Assembly: GCA_016280855.1 (NCBI GenBank)
Contig: JAEEHP010000200.1
Coordinates: forward strand, 1-37,323
Length of the DNA: 37,323 nt
Source of the DNA: Bacteroidaceae bacterium
GTDB taxonomy: Bacteria; Bacteroidota; Bacteroidia; Bacteroidales; Bacteroidaceae
Direction: 5' to 3'
Part shown: piece by piece, positions 33,882 through 37,323 of the stretch
Layout of the letters: the number at the start of each line of letters is the position of its first letter
Position numbering within the stretch: the stretch's first letter is position 1
Made by a program: the position numbers and the translations under genes
Notes under the pieces: generated by a model
What the model saw: the letters and a program-made list of their open reading frames with translations, nothing else
What the model was told of the DNA's origin: nothing
Database searches by the model: none

Positions 33882-34565
33882 ATGATCAGAAAACTGATTT
33901 TCAGCGCAATGCTCATCATGACAAGTATCAGCGCAAACGCCCAAAACGACTGGGGCAACTACGGTCGCTACGAGAAAGACAACATCGCCGTGAAGGCTGC
34001 ACCCCAAAACGAGCGCAAGGCCGTATTCATGGGCAATTCCATTACCGACAACTGGGCAAGCCGTCGCCCCGATTTCTTCAAGAGCAACGGCTACGTAGGC
34101 CGTGGCATCGGTGGACAGACCAGCTATCAGATGCTGCTCCGTTTCCGCGAGGATGTCATCAACCTGCACCCCAAAGTAGTCGTTATCAATGCCGGCACCA
34201 ACGACATCGCACTCAATAACCATCCTTATGTCGAGGACCGTACGTTCGGTAATATCGTGTCGATGTGCGAATTGGCTAAGGCCAACAAGATCAAAGTCGT
34301 CCTGACCACCATCACGCCTTGCGAGCGATACGTGTGGCGCCCCGAAATCACTGATGCTACAGCCAAGATCCAGCATATCAATGCCCGCCTGCGCGAGTAT
34401 GCCAAGAAGAACAAGCTGGCATTCGTCGATTATTTCTCGGCCATGGCTAACGAAAAGGGAGCCATGAAGCCCGGTCTCTCGGACGACGGCTGCCACCCCA
34501 CCGCCGACGGCTATGCCATCATGGAGCCGATGGTCAAGGAAGCTATCCAGAAGTATGTGAAATAA
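33882..34565 (+). CDS. Exported SGNH/GDSL-type hydrolase
   Basis: A 227-aa exported esterase/lipase-like protein with a signal peptide of about 20 residues ('SISANAQ'). SGNH blocks are visible: 'FMGNSITDNW' with the catalytic Ser (S53), 'GIGGQTSYQM' with the Gly, 'INAGTNDIA' with the Asn, and 'LSDDGCHPTADGY' with the Asp and His. It resembles the PAF-acetylhydrolase-like group that removes acyl groups from sugars or glycans. The ATG at 33882 follows a short overlapping ATG-CTA-TGA at 33877. The promoter at 33542 is far upstream, so it may be controlled by the RNA leader. Confidence 0.9.
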   Translation: MIRKLIFSAMLIMTSISANAQNDWGNYGRYEKDNIAVKAAPQNERKAVFMGNSITDNWASRRPDFFKSNGYVGRGIGGQTSYQMLLRFREDVINLHPKVVVINAGTNDIALNNHPYVEDRTFGNIVSMCELAKANKIKVVLTTITPCERYVWRPEITDATAKIQHINARLREYAKKNKLAFVDYFSAMANEKGAMKPGLSDDGCHPTADGYAIMEPMVKEAIQKYVK

Positions 34566-34572
34566 GCCGCTG

Positions 34573-34621
34573 CTCCTATAGGCAGTGTGCTCGACGGTTT
34601 GCCCGTCGAGTCCTCCTATAG
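34573..34621. repeat. Hairpin flanked by a 9-nt direct repeat
   Basis: An 8-bp perfect stem (CTCGACGG with CCGTCGAG, 34590-34597 and 34603-34610) is flanked on both sides by CTCCTATAG. There is no T run, so it is a weak terminator candidate at the junction of two convergent genes. Confidence 0.5.
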
Positions 34622-34622
34622 C

Positions 34623-34826
34623 TCATCCAAGCTTTGCTGACAGCAGCTTGCGAAAAGCCTCAGTCTTCGCCTCCCGTATTTCATCGGGAAGCGAAGGCTG
34701 TTCTGTTTGCAGCCATTCCTTAAAAGCTTCCATCGCCTTCATCCTTGCGATGGACTTACCTGTTTTCATGCCGCTGGCATAAGGCGTGCTTGGCAACAAA
34801 GCACGATTGAAATTACCGTCACTCAT
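34623..34826 (-). CDS. Small protein of unknown function
   Basis: A 67-aa protein, 'MSDGNFNRALLPSTPYASGM' and then a charged helical part ending 'KLLSAKLG'. There is no signal peptide or membrane part. It has its own promoter (TACTTTTG at 34851-34858), 24 nt from the start codon, and codon use like that of its neighbours, so it is judged real. I do not recognise a family. Confidence 0.7.
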   Translation of the reverse strand: MSDGNFNRALLPSTPYASGMKTGKSIARMKAMEAFKEWLQTEQPSLPDEIREAKTEAFRKLLSAKLG

Positions 34827-34850
34827 AAGTGCATTGATTCATTGTAGGTG

Positions 34851-34858
34851 CAAAAGTA
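34851..34858 (-). promoter_or_regulatory. -7 box of the 67-aa protein gene
   Basis: TACTTTTG on the minus strand, matching TAnnTTTG, 24 nt upstream of the ATG. Confidence 0.65.
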
Positions 34859-34913
34859 CAAAGAAAAGTGAAAAATAAACGTCTCCAAGGCAAAAACTTT
34901 TCGTTTTAAGCTA

Positions 34914-34927
34914 TAAACATTAAACTT
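34914..34927 (+). repeat. Two heptamer units (TAAACAT, TAAACTT)
   Basis: Two adjacent units of the TAAACnT family, ending 6 nt before the -7 box of the amidase gene. Confidence 0.6.
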
Positions 34928-34933
34928 TTTCAC

Positions 34934-34941
34934 TATCTTTG
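34934..34941 (+). promoter_or_regulatory. -7 box of the amidase gene
   Basis: TATCTTTG, 29 nt upstream of the amidase start codon. Confidence 0.7.
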
Positions 34942-34970
34942 CGCCCACAAGGAGTAAAAAAGAGACATTC

Positions 34971-36254
34971 ATGAGACGCTTTCTACTAATCATAGCAAGC
35001 CTAATGGTGGCGTCGTATATCTTTGCCGCCAAGAAGGTGACGTGGGTCATCGACCCCGGCCACGGAGGACGCGACGTGGGCTGCGAGACACGCCGCCACC
35101 AAGAAAAGGACATCACGCTGGCCGTAGCCAAGGAAGTAGGCAAGCTGGTGAAGAAAAACATCAGCGGCGTACGCATCGTTTATACTCGTGAGCGCGACAA
35201 AAACCTCACGCTGCAGCAGCGCTGCGACATCGCTAACGCCCGTGGTGCAGAACTCTTTATCTCCATCCACGTCAACTCGGCACCCAACCCCTACGCCCGT
35301 GGCACAGAATCGTTCTACGCCACCAACGTACCCCTCAAAGGCACACAGGCAGGCAAGAGCGAACTGCTGGCGCTGCTGCTGCAACGTCAATACCTTGCTC
35401 ACGGTCGCGAGATAAGCCGAGGCGTCAAGAAACGCGAACTATACGTGTGCGAACATACTAATATGCCCAGCGTGCTCACCGAGATTGGCTTCATCACAAA
35501 CAGCGTAGAGGAAGCCTACATCACCTCGAAGGACGGACAGCGAGAACTCGCCACTGCCATCTGCGAGGCTCTCATGGAATATCGCGAAGCCACCAAGAGC
35601 GGCAGCGTGGACCAGAAGAAGCTGCAAAACTTACGCTATAGCCACTATGCACCACTTAGCATGATCACCATCAACACGAAGCCCGTGCAGCCAGAGACAC
35701 CGCAGGAACAGGCTGAAGAGAAAGCTGAAGTGGCCAAAGACAACAAAGCAAAAGCTGAGGCAGAAGCCAAAGCCAAGGCAGAAGCCGAGGCTAAAGCCAA
35801 AGAGGAAGCAGAACTAAAAGCCAAGGAAGAAGCGGAAGCAAAGACTAAAGCAGAGGCAGAGGCAAAAGCCAGGGCTGAAGCGGAAGCAAAGGCTAAAGCG
35901 GAAGGAGAGGCCAAGGCAAAAGCGGAAGCTGAAGCGAAGGCCAAGGCAGAGGCGGAGGCTGAAGCCAAGCAAAAAACCGCAATTGCATCGAAGCCCTATT
36001 TCGCCATTCAGCTCATGAATACCGCTACGAAGCTCAAGGACGGCGACTATCGTCTGAAGGGCTACAAAGGCGTACGCTACATACCTGCTGCCGAGCGTTT
36101 CAAGGTCATCTACAGTCGTTCGGAGAACTATCAAGACATCAAGAACGAATTGGTACAGGTGCGCGAGACCTTCCCCGAAGCATTCATCGTTGCCTTCCTC
36201 GGAGACAAACAGATCACTACCGCCGAAGCCCTCGAACTCCTCAAGAAACCATAG
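34971..36254 (+). CDS. N-acetylmuramoyl-L-alanine amidase with a Lys/Ala/Glu helix
   Basis: A 427-aa exported cell-wall hydrolase (Amidase_3 family) that cuts the amide bond between muramic acid and the peptide. The signal peptide is about 1-20. The zinc-binding residues lie in 'VIDPGHGGRD', the Glu of 'CETRRHQEKD' and 'FISIHVNSAPNP'; 'LTEIGFITN' closes the catalytic domain (about 22-215). Residues about 246-338 are a near-regular Ala/Lys/Glu repeat (blocks like 'AEAKAKAE'), probably one long rigid helix or a coiled coil. The last 87 residues ('YFAIQLMNT...', 'FIVAFLGDKQIT') are a SPOR-like domain that could bind bare glycan strands at the division site. Confidence 0.93.
   Translation: MRRFLLIIASLMVASYIFAAKKVTWVIDPGHGGRDVGCETRRHQEKDITLAVAKEVGKLVKKNISGVRIVYTRERDKNLTLQQRCDIANARGAELFISIHVNSAPNPYARGTESFYATNVPLKGTQAGKSELLALLLQRQYLAHGREISRGVKKRELYVCEHTNMPSVLTEIGFITNSVEEAYITSKDGQRELATAICEALMEYREATKSGSVDQKKLQNLRYSHYAPLSMITINTKPVQPETPQEQAEEKAEVAKDNKAKAEAEAKAKAEAEAKAKEEAELKAKEEAEAKTKAEAEAKARAEAEAKAKAEGEAKAKAEAEAKAKAEAEAEAKQKTAIASKPYFAIQLMNTATKLKDGDYRLKGYKGVRYIPAAERFKVIYSRSENYQDIKNELVQVRETFPEAFIVAFLGDKQITTAEALELLKKP
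35700..35985 (+). repeat. Lys/Ala/Glu-coding repeat in the amidase gene
   Basis: Repeated in-frame units of the type GCnGAnGCnAAn make up about 90 codons. The codons vary, which limits slippage, but the unit (12 nt) keeps the frame on gain or loss. Confidence 0.85.
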
Positions 36255-36300
36255 CCCTCCGCACAAGCTGCATCATCGATGCTTGTCCCTTCAAGAACGC

Positions 36301-36393
36301 TCAACTTTCAACTCTCCGCTCGAGCTTGCTCGCTTCGCATGCGAAGAACTCTCAACTCCCAACTTTCAACTCTCAACTTTCAACTTTCAACTC
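36301..36393 (+). repeat. Heptamer array (TCAACTT/TCAACTC) with central palindrome
   Basis: TCAACTT and TCAACTC at 36301-36314, then a diverged part with the perfect 14-bp palindrome CTTCGCATGCGAAG (36332-36345), then TCAACTC, CCAACTT, TCAACTC, TCAACTT, TCAACTT and TCAACTC at 36352-36393. It fills the gap between the amidase and the next gene. Confidence 0.9.
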
Positions 36394-36396
36394 CCC

Positions 36397-37128
36397 TTGT
36401 CTCAAAACTACCATCCCATCGTTTATACTCGTCTGCGTCAGTTGTTTGCCGCAGGCGACTGGGAAGCGCTCATAGCCTACCTCGAGGGTTTGTCGAACGC
36501 CCATTTCCGCTCGGCTGGCAATATGATCGGTGAGCGCCTGCTTAGCAACGTGACAGCAGATGTGTTTTGGGAGGTGGCCCGACGACTGATTGCATGGCAA
36601 CCCAAGGCATTCACCGTCACAATGGCCAAAGCCGCCACACCGCGGCTCGTCGCAGGAACACTATCGTTCTCCGATGCCGGATTCCTGCAATTGGCAGCGT
36701 ATCTCAGCTCCGACGAGAGGATCATCGACCGCCAGAAGCTACTCCTACAGTGGTTGCCAATCATCAGTGAGCCACAAACTATGGAGCGACTATTCGATCT
36801 GCTACATGTCAGCGAGCCACGTCGCCGTGTCGATTTTCTGCTGCGCACCGACGGCCTTACGTCGGCTTTCGTACTGCTGCGCACACTACGTTTTGAAGAG
36901 CACGACCGCGAGTACCTCACCGATGTGTGCCGTCAACTACTTCGTCGCACCTCCACCCTATCCTCGGGTCATGCCGGCAGCCTCTTCTTCAATTTAGCAA
37001 GTTTGCTGCGTACCTATTTCGATCTACCCGACCTCCGCGGCACGTTCTCGTTAGCCCTTCAACCCTACGAGCTCTCACGTCTCGACACCGATTTCGACAC
37101 CTTCTGCCGCATTGTCACGAAGGTATGA
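36397..37128 (+). CDS. Helical protein of unknown function, uncertain start
   Basis: About 243 aa if it starts at TTG 36397; the open frame extends back to 36190, but the extra residues are the out-of-frame end of the amidase gene and the heptamer array. No ATG precedes the first protein-like stretch ('YTRLRQLFAAGDWEALIAYL'); the first ATG, at 36523, lies inside it. The protein is helical and leucine-rich ('FWEVARRLIAWQPKAFTV', 'REYLTDVCRQLLRR', 'LASLLRTYFDLPDLRG'), with no signal peptide or membrane part. The array may have replaced the original start region. A terminator follows. Confidence 0.6.
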   Translation: MSQNYHPIVYTRLRQLFAAGDWEALIAYLEGLSNAHFRSAGNMIGERLLSNVTADVFWEVARRLIAWQPKAFTVTMAKAATPRLVAGTLSFSDAGFLQLAAYLSSDERIIDRQKLLLQWLPIISEPQTMERLFDLLHVSEPRRRVDFLLRTDGLTSAFVLLRTLRFEEHDREYLTDVCRQLLRRTSTLSSGHAGSLFFNLASLLRTYFDLPDLRGTFSLALQPYELSRLDTDFDTFCRIVTKV

Positions 37129-37151
37129 AACCAGCTCCTTCACATCACAAG

Positions 37152-37180
37152 AAAGGCAACCCGCTTGGGATTGCCTTTCT
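37152..37180. terminator. Bidirectional terminator before tRNA-Thr
   Basis: An 11-bp stem with one bulge (AAAGGCAACCC with GGG-TTGCCTTT), followed by CTTTG on the plus strand and CTTTCTT on the minus strand. It can end both the helical protein gene and tRNA-Thr. Confidence 0.8.
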
Positions 37181-37185
37181 TTGTG

Positions 37186-37259
37186 AGCCTCTTGTCGGAT
37201 TCGAACCAACGACCCCGAGATTACAAATCACGTGCTCTGGCCAACTGAGCTAAAGAGGC
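37186..37259 (-). tRNA. tRNA-Thr (TGT)
   Basis: A 74-nt cloverleaf on the minus strand. The acceptor stem pairs GCCTCTT with AAGAGGC; the anticodon loop TTTGTAA gives TGT. The T arm reads GTTGGTTCGAATCCGAC. No CCA is encoded. Confidence 0.95.
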
Positions 37260-37323
37260 GGGTGGGAAAGCGATCTGCATCGCGCCGCTACAACCAACTA
37301 CCCTTGCTGCGGTCAAGCCCTGG
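37260..37323 (-). ncRNA. ffs: SRP (4.5S-type) RNA, 3' part, cut by the window edge
   Basis: The minus strand from the edge reads CCAGGGCTTGACCGCAGC and then AAGGGTAGTTGG. This matches the layout of SRP domain IV: a short apical stem (GG/CC) and the conserved asymmetric loop side GCAGC followed by AAGG. The 3' arm ends CCCACCC directly before tRNA-Thr, as in Escherichia coli 4.5S RNA. The apical loop differs from the common GGAA. The 5' half is outside the window, so the fold cannot be completed. The tRNA-Thr gene follows immediately, so the two may share a transcript. Confidence 0.55.

Overview
This window looks like a chromosomal segment of a Bacteroidales bacterium, probably Prevotella-like. 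Three kinds of evidence support that. Promoters follow the Bacteroidetes pattern, TTTG then about 20 nt then TAnnTTTG, and are seen upstream of many genes. Several exported proteins end in the short Gly/Lys/Val tails typical of type IX secretion (T9SS) cargo. Phylum-typical genes are present: gldE, DUF4494, a BspA-like leucine-rich protein, an Rpn-family nuclease and a 29-residue AURKAIP1/COX24-type basic protein next to HU.

Layout. 1-8.6 kb: a minus-strand operon of three secreted proteins, namely a small T9SS-tailed protein, a 1095-residue Ig-repeat protein and a 1508-residue BspA/FISUMP mosaic. 8.6-8.8 kb: a strongly nested, terminator-ended RNA candidate. 8.9-9.8 kb: an Rpn-family nuclease gene. 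10-17 kb: a minus-strand run of four exported proteins (T9SS-tailed protein, HExxH metalloprotease-like protein, 5'-nucleotidase lipoprotein, CotH-kinase/ricin protein). 17.2-18.4 kb: DUF4494 and the PLP-binding YggS homologue. 18.4-20.1 kb: a Na/phosphate cotransporter. 20.3-27.1 kb: housekeeping DNA/RNA genes (ssb, gldE, mutY, HU, the small basic protein, RNase G/E) and a lipoprotein. 27.2-28.7 kb: tilS and tRNA-Cys. 28.7-31.5 kb: a multidomain secreted glycosidase-like protein. 31.6-33.4 kb: an ECF sigma factor between a putative anti-sigma membrane protein and a PrsW-type intramembrane protease. 33.5-37.1 kb: a second structured-RNA candidate, an SGNH hydrolase, a small conserved-looking protein, a cell-wall amidase with a long Lys/Ala/Glu helix, and a helical protein of unknown function. 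The right edge holds tRNA-Thr and what looks like the 3' part of the SRP RNA.

How the genes may work together. The exported proteins fit glycan and host-polymer work at the cell surface. CotH kinase, nucleotidase and peptidase in one run suggest extracellular phosphate and protein chemistry. PrsW, sigma factor and membrane protein together resemble a regulated-proteolysis signalling cascade.

The signals least explained by known features are a family of period-7 arrays (mostly of the form TAAACnT) at gene borders and once inside a gene, two structured RNA candidates, and an in-frame duplicated palindromic insert in mutY. No CRISPR array, insertion sequence or prophage was seen.
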